Assembly (NCBI GenBank): GCA_013365325.1
Contig: JABVXV010000030.1
Span: 1-64,000, forward strand
Length of the DNA stretch: 64,000 nt
Reading direction: 5' to 3'
Source of the DNA: Dipetalonema caudispina
Taxonomy: Eukaryota > Nematoda > Chromadorea > Rhabditida > Onchocercidae
Shown here: positions 26,726 to 39,324 of the stretch, one piece after another
How the letters are laid out: the number at the start of each line of letters is the position of its first letter
Position numbering within the stretch: the first letter of the stretch is position 1
The notes under the pieces: model-generated
The model's database searches: none
What the model saw: only the letters and a program-made list of their open reading frames with translations
What the model was told of the DNA's origin: nothing
Position numbers and translations under genes: made by a program

Positions 26726-27090
26726 TTCGTTAAAATCGCGGTACTGTATTATTATTATCGGTTAAATTTGCAGTAACTGTTATCAGTTATAATTTGTAAC
26801 GGTACCGTACTGTTGTCATTGGTTATAGTTGGAACAGCATCTAATTATGATCAATTGAACTGTATCATTGTGATCGGTTAAAGTTGCAACGATTTATAAT
26901 TTTCATCAGTAAATATCTCAGCACCGTATTCCTTTCATCATTTAAAATTGTTTGTAGTTACAGCAAACTGTTATTGTCATCGGTTATTGTTACAACAAGT
27001 GTTTAATCCTGATTACTTAAAATCGCGGTACTGTATGATTGTCAACAATTTACTTTGCGGCAATCGGTTAACTGTCATCGGTTAATGTTT
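26726..27090 (+). repeat. Degenerate minisatellite with ATCGGTTA / GTACTGT core
   Basis: The core words CGGTACTGTAT, ATCGGTTA and GTTGCAAC recur roughly every 35-60 bases, with many substitutions (examples near 26735, 26756, 26800, 26873, 26975, 27030, 27063 and 27075). The pattern is that of an old tandem array decayed by point mutation. No coding potential is seen in it. Confidence 0.7.
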
Positions 27091-29511
27091 AATCTTCTTA
27101 GTGTTTCTAGTATTCGTCCAAAAATTAGTAGTTTTAAAATTTTAACTGAAACATATTGCATGTAATTTATAGAACTTGTTATTTTGCCAGCTGATAAATC
27201 TTGCATTTCTGTTTTGAAGACTATTACATATGAACAAACGAAATTATTAAACTTAGAATTTGAGTTTTCGAAATATTTTTCAGTTCATTGCGAAGGAGTT
27301 AGTTGTAAAAATGATATTTCAACTTTTTCAATGACATAAATCAAATTTTTCACTTATCGTCTGATAAATAATTGAATTCAGCTATATGCCATTATTCGGT
27401 TTACATTTTGTTACGTACTGGATCAAAAAGTCTTGGCAATCTTCGATAGCAGCATGTAATTGGAGTCCTGTAAACTATCAGTTGGTGGTGCAATGATCGA
27501 ATTTTGTTTGTTTACCTTTTGTCTCATAGTTCTCTCTTTTCCCGCATTGCTCATCAAATAGATGTTGAATTCATGTACATTTATTTATTAGTCCCCTGAT
27601 GAGGGCTCATTTCCAGGGTATGGTGATGCTGTGTAACGTGATCTTTGGTGGAATCAAGGATTGTTTTCTCAAATTTTTGATGGTCTATGCTGCTTTTTCC
27701 ATAATTCATACTGTTTCTATGGTGGAATTAATTGCTTAAATAAAACTTAAAATTTCCATTTTTTATGTTCGATGAAGTTAAAAGGACTACTTTTCATATG
27801 ATTAAAAATATTTGAGATTATCGTAATGGTAGTATTCACAGTAGAATTACATTATAATTCTAATAATTGGAGATGGAAATGGAAGTTTCGTAGGACGTTT
27901 CAATGCATTTTTTAGATTCGAAAATATTTTTATTTTAGAAATATCCAAGTATATCAGGTTCATTTGAAGAACAAATGTTCATCCAAGTTCGGATCTTTAA
28001 TCATTATTTGATATTTTCATAAGCTTAGGATTCCATTATCAACATAAAAATTGAGAGCAGTTTATTATCAGTTTTTATATCAAAATTTGGTGCAATCTTT
28101 TGCTGTTAGTCCAATATAAGCACTACGTTATTCCGACAAATATTATCGCATTGATTTTGTAATATCGGTGAATTGTTTCCTTTTCATTACATCTTTTAAA
28201 TCTCTGATATGTGCAGAAAATGAATTGACTAGAAATGAAATGAGGCAGTGAAATTAGCTGTAATTGCTCAAAATTAATGATACGGCAAATAATGACATGT
28301 TTGGATTATTGAAGAACGACGGAATGATTAATGTTTTTCTTCCTTTAATCGTATCGCCGATGTAATGTCAGCGTTTATCCGTAATCGTGTAGTACAGATG
28401 ATCTTTGTATTTATAAATGAATACTTTGGAATATTATCTTTGTATTACAATGAAGTCGGTAAATGAGATCTTTGCATAATATTAATCCAACTATCGGTTA
28501 AGCAAAAATTAAATCAAACTGTGCAACATTACTATTGGATCTTTGAAAGATAACAAGGTGCCACTTTTCAACGATCCAAGAAACGTATATCAACATCCTG
28601 GAGAAACTTAGTCCGCCATATGTACGTTAAAGATAAGTATGACAATCTCTACAATTTGATGATTTCTCATAACTTTTGAAAGTAAAAATACGGTATTGCA
28701 GAGAAAATTTATTCAATTTTGGATACTTCACCGGCAGTTTGCTGAAATTATCCGATAACCATGAGACACATCCTATTTTGTGAATTTTGTGAAATATTGT
28801 TTATTCCCTATAGCTTCATCGTAAGCCCACTAAATCCATACCCGTGAATTCAACTCTACCTTCTAACTAATTTGTTATATTTGATTGAGATTATGTCGCC
28901 TTTTCATTTATTTCATTGTTATCCATGGAAAAATTGTTTCTCTTGAATTGTATAAAGAAAATTAAGCCTTCTGTGCTCTTCTTCGAAATTTGAAATTGAT
29001 CACAAGAAATTTTCACTTCGTATTTCAAAGTTTCGTCCAGGCTACATCAAATTTATATTAACTTCAAATCTTTCTGTCTGTATGATCGTTGCTTAATGTT
29101 TACACTTTAGTTAAGCATAAATATTCCAAGAATGATAAGCCAAAATCCATGTTTACTCAATTCCATGTAAAACTTCGAATATTTCAATTCCTTATAAAAA
29201 CAATTCGTTTCTCATGTTTCAATTCTTTTTTCCATTAAAGAGTTCGCTTTCAAAATTCAGAGAATTTTCAAGAAAAGATGGAACTACAAACCGTTGCACA
29301 TAAAATCAGCACTACGCCACATTACTATCATCAATCAATTAATCCATCTGTTCCCTATTAGTTCGCTGTTCACTATAGATCAATTCATCTGTTCGCTTAC
29401 TCGAAGAGCTCAATCGGTGCGTTAAATTCGTTATCGATGTTGTCGTCATCATGATCGTTAATTCTGGACATGTATTGGTGTAACTCCATCCATTTGTTTA
29501 TCCTTTCATGT

Positions 29512-29739
29512 TCATCTCACCACCATACGCACTACCATCGATGGTTTGATGATCTTTTTCTTCCACCCATCCTCTACCTTCAATCGGAATCGGATCGTAT
29601 CGCATTTCTCACACTTCCCTCCCAAATTCATCATATTCTTTTCATCCACTTCAGCTCTCCAACCAACCGGCCAGCCGCCTTCAATCGATTTTGATAATTG
29701 CAGATCGATTTGTACAACTTCAAGCAAAACGTTCTCCAA
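29512..29739 (-). other. Uncertain minus-strand open frame
   Basis: A 75-codon ATG frame in a patch less AT-rich than its surroundings. The peptide has a mixed, protein-like composition (ENVLLEVVQIDLQLSKSIEGG at its start, two CxxC cysteines in its middle) but matches no family I know. No partner exon or clear acceptor was found. It may be chance. Confidence 0.15.
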
Positions 29740-29939
29740 CTCTGGATCAATTGAAATTAATCACACCGCTCATAAAGATTTTGTCGATATCTGCGCCTTC
29801 TTCATCCTCTCAGTTATTTCTCTTTTAATTTCTATAAACGTGAAAATGAAAATTTGCTATTTGACGTCTATGCTTTTCCATTTACGATTCCTTTGATATT
29901 AGTGAAGATTGCGGTATGCATGAATACAACACCATCAAC

Positions 29940-29987
29940 GCTAAATGTATAAATGCCAAGAATACCAAAAGCATTTATGCATTTAGC
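29940..29987. repeat. 17-bp inverted repeat with 14-base loop
   Basis: The left arm at 29940-29956 (GCTAAATGTATAAATGC) pairs with the right arm at 29971-29987 (GCATTTATGCATTTAGC), with a single G-T wobble. It is isolated in intergenic DNA. The stem is short for a microRNA precursor and has no obvious flanking extension. Confidence 0.9.
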
Positions 29988-31123
29988 AATGGATTGAGAT
30001 TCTGTTTCAAAAACTCACAATTCTTCAATTTATGTCTGATTCATGCTTCTGAAAAATTAATAAGCATGCTATCATACCTGCCTGCATGATTCACTCATCT
30101 GAGGCAATTACATCTTGAAACTAAGTTCATCCTCAACTTTTCTAAAAATATCACTGTAATTTTTACTTATTTTTGAAATAATTAAAAATAACCGAGTAAA
30201 TTTTTCAAGCGCAATCACGATGTGAAATAAATTTACATTTTTTTAGTTTCATTTAATTAGTTGTTGTTTTAAAATTTAGGCAGTACTGCATGTTGTAATG
30301 ACCATTTTTGTTGCTTTTTCAATTAATAAAATTCGCCTAGTAGCTTTGCTGTCTCATTTCACTTATTTTTTTTAACACTTTCAAATTCTGCATTTTTCTA
30401 TTTTTTAGTTCCACACTGCTTCAGAACTGCAATTAATTATCTCCAAGCATTATGTAATTTGCTTCGCAACTATCCTTTATTTTAAACTGCTGTAGTTGAA
30501 TTTTTTCTAACCATTAAGTGTCCCCTTATAGAGCAGCATAATTCTCGGAAGCACCTCGTATAGACCTTAACAAAAACTTACTGAAGTTTCCTTTCATCTG
30601 TCAAATTTTACTACTTTTGATACTGCTCAGATTCATCTTATTTTCGTGCTGAAAAATTTTCTACAGGGAATGTGTAAATATGAAACTAATGCACAAACAA
30701 TTTTGGAATTAATGGAATTTATGAATTTAAAATTAGATATATCGAAGAAATAAAAATTAATAAAAAAAAAAAAATCAAATTTTTGATGTTAAAAAAGACA
30801 CTAGCGCTATTAATATCAGCTTCTGTCGGGTCTTTCTTATCTTGCAATTTAAAGAATTTCCACTTGCCCATGAAATAATTCCTTATTTTTCAAAGGTTCT
30901 TCATTCACTGGATCAGTAAGTAAATTAGTAAACAAATAAACAAGTAAGAAGTTAAATCAACAGATGAGCATACGAATAAATCACGAAACATATAACATGC
31001 TTGCTATGTATGCTCACTTTACGTATCATCGGCAGATTATCTTATTGCTTTTAACACTTATTTTGTAAACTAACGAATGAGGTGGGTAGTTTAAATCATG
31101 AATTACGACCGGTATCGTCGTTG

Positions 31124-31339
31124 TTACTTGTTCCCTTTCTTCCTATGTAGTACGTTTCCGCCTTTGTTCTCCTTCATAGATAAGCGGCTCGATTCATTTA
31201 TTACTGTGTATATTTGTTTCGACGTATCATGTTGAAATTCGATGAGAAGATGGTTGACTGGTGGAAAGACGACCGGTTTCTGCTCTGGTCGAGGCATCAC
31301 TTTCTGTCTTCTCATCGTCCATTTACCAAGAAAATCCAT
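31124..31339 (-). other. Uncertain minus-strand open frame
   Basis: A 71-codon ATG frame with a basic, low-Phe composition unlike the AT-driven frames around it (it contains RRQKVMPRPEQKPVVFPP). It ends with a stop and has no recognised domain. It could be a terminal exon or a small ORF, but it is equally likely chance. Confidence 0.15.
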
Positions 31340-32195
31340 CTTTTTTTTCCCCTTTTTACATGTGATAACTTCTGCGCATTGGCAGATTTGAATTTAAATA
31401 TTTTTATTTAAATTCTCTGAAATATATTCAAAAATTAAAATAATTCGTTATTTTTGAAGAAAGTTTTAGGCATATCCTTGCTTGACTATTTCTTTTGTAC
31501 CTCTTATATCTCCAATAATCTCATCCTTTCTGTTTGAAAATGTTCTGCAAAACAGCTGTAAATGTTATCCCGGTCAAAATTAAAAACATATGACAGGAAG
31601 GATTTTTGCATAATTATTTCAAAATTGAATTGAATGTTAATTTTTCTTTCAAATATTAATTAGTTGGTAAAAGAAGAGAGTTAGTTTAAGATTTCGTTAT
31701 AGATATCTCTGTTCATAAAGAAGAGAAGAGAAGTTTATTGCCATAAATCGGTGGTTTGCAAAACCTGTTTTAAGCTATCAATTGATTGATGGCTTGTGAT
31801 GTCATCATTGCTATTTAATAGTTTATAAACTACTGAGAAATTAAACAATTTTTCATTGCTGTTGATTGGAGTCGTCTGACTGCTCAATTATATAATTTGA
31901 AATGGAAGTAATTATTGCGTACTCTCTTTTATAATTGTAGTGAGAGTAATTATAATCAGTTAAGGTGAAAAACCGTAGGAATAACTTATTGTATAGCAAA
32001 AATTTCATTTCAAATTGAGACAAGAAGTCTCGGTAGTTCATATGGACCAAATTTATTAAATTGAAAAATTTCGAACATTTGGCTTGCTGACTAAGATGAG
32101 CTGACAGATGGAATGTTGGAATAGAAGGGAGAGAAAAATGTTGAAAGTGGAAAGGTATATTAGTTACAACAGAAATAGAAAAGGACAGAACTTGT

Positions 32196-32224
32196 CTCTC
32201 CCTCTTTCTCTCTCTCTCTCTCTG
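32196..32224 (+). repeat. CT-rich microsatellite
   Basis: A short run of CT dinucleotides (CTCTCTCTCTCTCTCT core) in intergenic DNA, preceded by a pyrimidine-rich stretch. Confidence 0.85.
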
Positions 32225-35116
32225 CCTTTCATTTCCTTATTTCTTCCCTATTTCACATTTCAGATGCTTTATTTTTATTCCTCTCAATCTTTTTTTTAAG
32301 GCTGGTTTTCGATACTTTCCCCATTGTGCACTATCTCGAAGCACTCTCCTATGACCTTTATCACCATTATCTTTTCCCTTTTTTTGCTATTTCTCTTTTT
32401 CAATCTATAATTTAAAACCTCAACAACTGATATAAATTTTCCTTTCCTACCTTGAAAAAAAAAAAGAAACAATTAAATAATGGATAGAGATTAGATATAC
32501 CTTTTCTTATTTATATTTTCTCATTTGAATAAGTTATTATGGAAGAAGGAAATTGTCAACAACAACCACTTTATTTAGTCATCATTGGGAAATGCCTGGT
32601 TTTAACTATTTTTTGATAGTTCACAAATTAAATTTAATTCTCTGACGTAAATATGACTGTTAAATGTTAGCACCAATTCTATTTCCATTTATCGGTATGC
32701 ACGTGTTACGTTAACATAAGTATTACGTCAAGTGATCCGGATGCTAGTTTTTGCAGTCTTATAATGGTTTGATTCTAAGTAGAGCCAAAAATTATGAATG
32801 CTTAACTGCAAAACTAGAAGTTGCAAGAACTATCGTTCAGGATTTCCGGTTCACCTTCTGTTCAGATAGTTGTATAATCAGTAAATGCAGAAAAAAAAAA
32901 ACCCTTTTCAATGACATGAATTGTTACGAATGTGCAGATCTACGTTAGCATTAATTCTGAAACCAATAAGACAGGTCCGGTAGAATTTGGTAATTTATGT
33001 TCCTAATTTATCATATCTTATATTTGAGTGGTGAAATGTATGTTGAAATGAATGAATCATTCCGATAAAAGTAGCGTAATCGTCCGTGCTTGAGTCTTTC
33101 CGTTCCATCCATATATCTTTATCTTCAAGTAATCCCAACCGGAATTAAAATACCACAATAATTAAATATATAATCGGAAACATTGTTCGTCATCATCAGG
33201 TACTTTTTAATTGCTTCAAAGAATGAGTACAAATTTGTTCTCTTTCTTCTTGCAGTAATTGGCACGTTGACCTTTTAAAGTGTTTTCGCGAAACGGATTC
33301 CCATTTTCGGCATCACAAATGTCCTCAATCAAATCCATTCGCTGAATCAGTATTTATTATTATCAATTGTCATAGACATCTTTTTAATTTTTTTTATATT
33401 CCCAATTACCATAAACACTTTTCCGGAAATTTATTTTTAGCTGATACTTTATCGATATGCTCGAATTCTTCATTCAAATTTATTGTTAATTTCTGTTTTG
33501 AATCTTTTTATTAGGTTTTTCGATGAGAACGAAAAAAGGGATGAAACGTGAGAAAACCATTATATTATATAAAATTGAATTTATTTATGAGAAATCAATT
33601 TTAACGAGATTTGCGGCTATTTTTGAAATCAAGATAGGGTATGCTGCAGATGATTACTCCTTAAGTAATTTTATCTCCTACGAAGTTTTCAGTTTTACTC
33701 CATAGAATATTTCAGAAATCAGTCATCTTCAAAAAACTCTTCGAATAGACTAGTGATTTATAAATGTTGAAATAGGCTAAGCTCAATAAAAGTAAGTATA
33801 TCTCGCATGATACCTCAACTGTGACTAACTTTTTGCTTTTCGTAGTATGAACTGATAGATATAAGTAAAATAATAGCATAATATTGCATGGCAAAAAAAA
33901 AAAAACTTTTTCACGACTGGTAATTGGGATAATAGGATAAAACATCACTTTTCTCAGGAATCTTCTCACAATAGAAACATTTTGAGTGCTAAGATTAATA
34001 GAATTTTAATTTAAGTAAATGCATCGCTTTCAGATTTAGAAATGTTTTTTTTTCTTTCTCAGATTAGTAAAGTATTACTTAATAAATTTACAAACGATTA
34101 ATCGATAATAATTTTTTAGATAAGGAATGTGAATTGCAAAGCTGGACAAAGCACTTATAAAAAAAGGTGATAGCAGCGCAAATATGACCGTAAAAGTGCC
34201 TAGTTGATAATGGAGGTCAATGATAGTTATAATATCGATGGAGACTATTTTTCCCATTACTTTGAATGCTATCACTTGTCAACTGGAAATAAACAACAGG
34301 GAAAAAGTCTCTAATAAGAAATTTTTTAAAATTGATTTTGTCTAATTTCGAAAAATTCATTTCTTTTTGCTTGAATCGTTGGATTTCTATCAAAATGTAT
34401 CATTTAAGAACTCTTCAACCACCCAGCAAAGATTAAACTAGCTTCTCTTCAGACTCGACTACGAAAAGCATTTTTGGATGGGAAGATTGAAATGAAGTAA
34501 ACAGGAAATTAAGTAATAAAAAAAAGCAAAAACAAACGAATGATAGATATCCGGAATTCAAGCAAGACAAGCTTTCAGTAAACGGAAACAGAGAGCTTAT
34601 CATTGATAGAATTGAAGAAACGGTCAGAAAATCTTGGATCAGAAGGGAATACCTTTCCCTTCCTTCAGATATTATCTGTTTGTAATGAACTTTTGTCGTG
34701 ACAATCTTTCTGTGTCAATATAAATTTGTCACAATGGTCATATTAATTAATCGAAGTCGAAACATTTCGTAAAGTTTCATGGAATATGACCATATGTATA
34801 AGTGATGTGTTAGATTTATTAATTTGTTAAAACGAAATTGTAAAATTAAACATTTCAAATTCGGATTTGGGAATTTAGGAAAATGTCTAGGAATTTTGTT
34901 AAGAGATGAGAATTAATGAGCCAAGAGGAGCAAAGATTGAAACGGACATGAAGCTAACGATTATTTAACTTGTTATGCGTAACTTCATGCGAAATGTAAT
35001 TAATGATTTTCAATGAACCTTGAAATTACTGGCCACAAACTTTAGAGTTGCGAAGCGAGAGAACACGGAAATTGAGAGAGGACGCGAGAAGAAGAGAACG
35101 ACCAGGGAAAAGCGCA

Positions 35117-38100
35117 ATGGTCGGCTTCCAGCAACAACGTCGTCTTAGGGAGGAGCAACATAGCGGGGAGGAGGGAGCGCAGGACGGCACGACGGCTAAC
35201 GGTGTCGGCAGCACTGCAACTGCAGCTGCAGGTGCAGTAGGGCAGCAGCACCATGGATCATCGTCGAATGGCAGAGCGAACTCGCCGAGGGCAAGGCTGG
35301 CGATGCTGAAACGGTCATCCACCAAGTGCAAAGGTGTTTTGTTTCTTTTCGAATATTTCGTATTTTATCTTTTAATTCACTTTCCACTACCAATAATTCC
35401 ATTCTGTCAATAAATAGCTACATAATGTGGGCAAAAACTTTCTATAGGATATTCATCAGTTGGAAGGTGACATAAGTCGTGAGTAATGCTTCATCAATGA
35501 TACCACCACAGTTGACGTTTTGAACGTGTCGAAGGATTTGGTTGCGTGCTTTTATTGATGCGTCAGCATGACATGTCATTTCATATAAAATGCGACAGAC
35601 AACAATTGTGCTGTGGCAACTAATTGTTTTCCCTGCTGAAAATCCCATTTCGCTCATTTCTGCCCGAGCCTGTCTGATTGTATAATAGTACTAGCACTTT
35701 TCGGTGACCTGATCTTATCATTCAAAGCTTTTCAGCTAACTGCATCAATGGGACTGAAAGACTAGCGTCGGCCAGAAAACAATGACTGATCCTGGACAGT
35801 CTCGTATGAGTAGGAGACTAGAATTCATTAACATCTTACGAGCTTTCACTGACATTCTAGAATGTTGACGGCTTGAACTTGTGAATTATCATTTATATCG
35901 TTATATGTTCTGTTTTCTCTTGCTCCATCCCTAAGCAGAAATGAGTGAAATATCGAACACATGTAGGCTTTGTAATAAGCAGACGATAAACTGGATTAGT
36001 AGATGTCGAGCTTTACTTTAATGAAATTACTTTATAACGTGGTTACTTCTAGTCAAACAGCAATCACGACAACTGCATTTTAGTTGTTTCGAATGCTTTT
36101 TTCTATAAAGTAATGATATAATTCAGTTGTTTCGTTTTTATTCAAGTGAAGTATTTAGCACCACTCCAAAATTAGATTTTATTAATATAGTTACGAACTA
36201 ATATCTACCGACTGTCAATATAAAAAATGAGATTCTTTCTTACCTTTTAAGTTACTTACATCAAAATGCATCGGTTTCTTTTTATTTATTAACACTGCAA
36301 TCTTTACTTATTATTCACTACTGTCGCAATTTTTTCCAGCGTTATCCAGTAATGATCCATTTCGATTCCAAGGAAATGGGGTAGATTTCAAAGGTAAGTT
36401 GATCGGCGTTCGAGACGTTGATGAGGCTCGAGGTGATGCGATGTGTGCCGAAGCGATGAGACTTGCGAAAGCGGCTGTTAAAAGTGCGGGCCATCATAAA
36501 CAACGAATTATTCTCAATATCTCAATCGAAGGCCTCAAAGTCAAGGATGAAAAAACTCAAGTGGCTACTTTTCAGACTTGTTCACTAAAATAACTATGTG
36601 TTTTTTAATACAACTTTCTACTATTTAGAATAGACTTGGGGGACTTTTCTAGCCAGCAACATCGAAAAGATGAAAGTTGTGCGCCTTCAGGCAATCATTC
36701 AGTGGGAAATTAATACTTAAGTGCTGGGCTTAATGTGGTATTTAATTATTAATATAGCATTGCTTCTTGATCTTTCTCTGTAAGAAAAGCGAACTCTTTC
36801 TCAATAAAAGTTTTCCTAATTCAAACCTCGAATTAGAACAGTTTGATAAGTTCATACCAATCAGTAAATAATAGTCAGTTTTACTGTATTGGTAGATTCA
36901 AAGTAGCATCGTCTTAAGCAATCTTTGTAATCTTTATAATGATCATAATTCATAATTTTGAATATTATTTATGCAATGTTTTAGTTATTTTTTATAATGC
37001 TATGAAGCAAGTATTTTCAGACAGTTTTGCATAATTTTCCTGTTTCACGAATCTCGTTCATAGCGCGGGATACGACAGATGCACGTGCATTCGGCTTTAT
37101 ATATAGTTGCTCGGATAACAAATATAAATTTTATGGTTAGTCATATTTCGACATATTGGCTTCTTACTACAACGAATAAACATTGCTGGGAAATCAAAAA
37201 GTAGAAAATGCTGCTCGAGGTCTGAAAAAAAATGAAGTGGTGCTAAACACTTCTGTTTACTCTTGGTAGAAGGGTGAGAAATTGTCCATCCGCTGTAATA
37301 TTCAGTTCATTTTGAAAATTCAAACTAGATTTTAAGGAACATGAAGTGTTGGCCAGTGATTGAAAATATGTTTTACATTTGCATAGACCAAGTCTTGCAG
37401 GAATTAAAACGACGCAAACGGCTGATCGTGCAGTCTTATCAATTCGTGATATGTTCCAAATAGTTTTTGAAATGAAGAAAGCTCATCTTGCTGAAGTGAA
37501 ACAAAAGCAGGAAGAACAACAAAAGCGAGTATGTTCCAAGTTCGAGACCTTTTTTTACTTTCTTAAGGATTGTTTTAAAACTTTGATGGTTTAACAAAAG
37601 GATAGTGGGATCTCGCGTTTACTTGATCTTTTCTTTGAGAAACTTTTTGTTGAACGAATGCGCTGCTTAGTTTGAAAGGTTAAAGCATATGGCTAGTTTA
37701 TGCTTCTCAATAATTTAGTAAAATTCTCAAAAATTGCATATAATAGTAAAGTTGAATCAATTGCATTAAGCTGCGGAACCGATGTTGCGAAGTCATTAGG
37801 CAGTTGTGCCTATATTTAATTACTGCAGGAATCAGAAACGACAGATGGTGTGCGGATAGATAATGGTGTTGCAGTAGCAGATTTGCTAGACTTGGAATCT
37901 GAGCTTCATAACATCGAGCAAGGTTATAACCAGTTGCAAAATATTCCAACATTCGCAGAGGATTCGTGGCCTGCCAATGATATCTTCACTACCGTGCAAC
38001 CATCAGCACCTTTTCTTCCATCATCAACTGGAACCGTTGCCCCATTACCACCGCCGCCAGTTTCATCATTTGCTCAGAAAAATTCATCAGATCCTTTCGA

Positions 38101-39324
38101 TGATAGCTTCAATCCACGCTCTCTTCCGATAGTTCCGCCACCCGGAAATATTCAACTAAATGCTTCTGACGTCCAGCAACCACTGACAACTTTGTTTTCG
38201 TATCCTGATGCTTTTACATCTTCTACAAACAGTCGTTCTATTGCTTTCTCGGTTTGTTTATTTTTTTATCGCTATGTTGAGAGAATTAATGATTGCCATT
38301 TTATGCATTATTTCAAAATTTTTACGTGTCGATTAGCTATTCATATAGAAGTTTAGAAGTGAGGAACAGTTAAACGACGAGGTAATGTAATTTGATTTTC
38401 TCATATCTTTTGTATGTCTTATACACCGATAGTTTCTAACAGTTCAAAGATTACACGTCATACTCATCTACGTCAGCACAACATGTCGTAAATTGCTGAG
38501 CTATTCTGATAACTTCCAGTTTCTTTCTTAGATCTTCGAATAAATTTATTATAACAGAAATCTGAAACCATTGCTGTATATATCGATGGAATATATTTTT
38601 TGCAGGAGACAAATCCGTTTGCCTCATCAGTGCAGGGTACCAATGTGGCAAGGAGAGAACTTGATCCATTTGACACTCAGCAAGCTCAACAAGTTCTGAA
38701 AGGTTCTGCATCTTATCACCTTCCTATGGCAGTTTCTTGGTCGACAAATGAAAATACCATACCTTCAACAGGCACCGATCCAAGGTTCTTTTTTCGCCTC
38801 AGTTCTTCTGTTGATTTCTCTTTTTACGGATCGGAGTGAAATGCTTCATTCAAATGTTCCTCTTTGAGAGATGTCATTGACAAATGCATTTAAACGCGGT
38901 TTCTGGGACTGTCTGGCGCAGGTCTAAAGCCTTTCTGCCCTCAAAATTTTTGTTATGTTTGGAAGAGTGTTCAAAATTCAAATGTGTCTTCTCGTAATTG
39001 TTAGTACTGTCGAGTTTCAGAGTGTTCTCTCAGTGGACAGAAAAGAAAAGGGTATCCACTCTAGAAGAAGCATTCAATAAGCTAGTCGATATGGATACGC
39101 TGGTTTCCAATTCAGATTTAAAGAAGAATCCGTTTAGTGAACTGATGATTCCACCGAAAAAAGTATCGATGGATGCGAACACACTGAATACGACGGCAGC
39201 AGCATCGACAACGATAATGACGGGTTCACCACGGGCACCGTGTATACCCGCCCGAACTTCTGCTCCTTTGGTTATTTCAACCACTTCCAACAATGATCCA
39301 TTTAATGATGAATTTTTCAATTAA
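35117..39324 (+). CDS. dab-1: Disabled (DAB-1) PTB-domain endocytic adaptor, 7 exons
   Basis: Clathrin adaptor that binds NPxY tails of LDL-receptor-type cargo. Exons: 35117-35333, 36340-36560, 37021-37135, 37401-37528, 37829-38251, 38606-38784, 39021-39324. They total 1587 nt, giving 528 aa, with all phases consistent. The PTB domain spans about residues 78-212 ([67 protein letters not shown]). It is followed by a Lys/Gln helix and a disordered tail. The tail carries DPF motifs (SSDPFDD, ELDPFDT, NNDPFND) and NPF motifs (ETNPFAS, KKNPFSE), which in this family recruit AP-2 and EH-domain proteins. The ATG at 35117 is the first in an open frame and starts a Gln/Gly/Ala-rich leader. An AG at 35044 could be a trans-splice site. 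The symbol is by orthology with C. elegans dab-1. Confidence 0.92.

Larger units (their letters stand above)
24900..35116. other. Intergenic region between shn-1 and dab-1, no firm gene
   Basis: About 10 kb separates the SAM stop codon from the DAB start. It contains the shn-1 3' end; an AATAAA at 25742 is one possible poly(A) signal. It also holds a degenerate minisatellite (26726-27090), a 17-bp hairpin (29940-29987), a CT-rich microsatellite (32196-32224) and two minus-strand frames of uncertain status (29512-29739 and 31124-31339). Everything else is AT-rich sequence without family resemblance. Confidence 0.6.
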
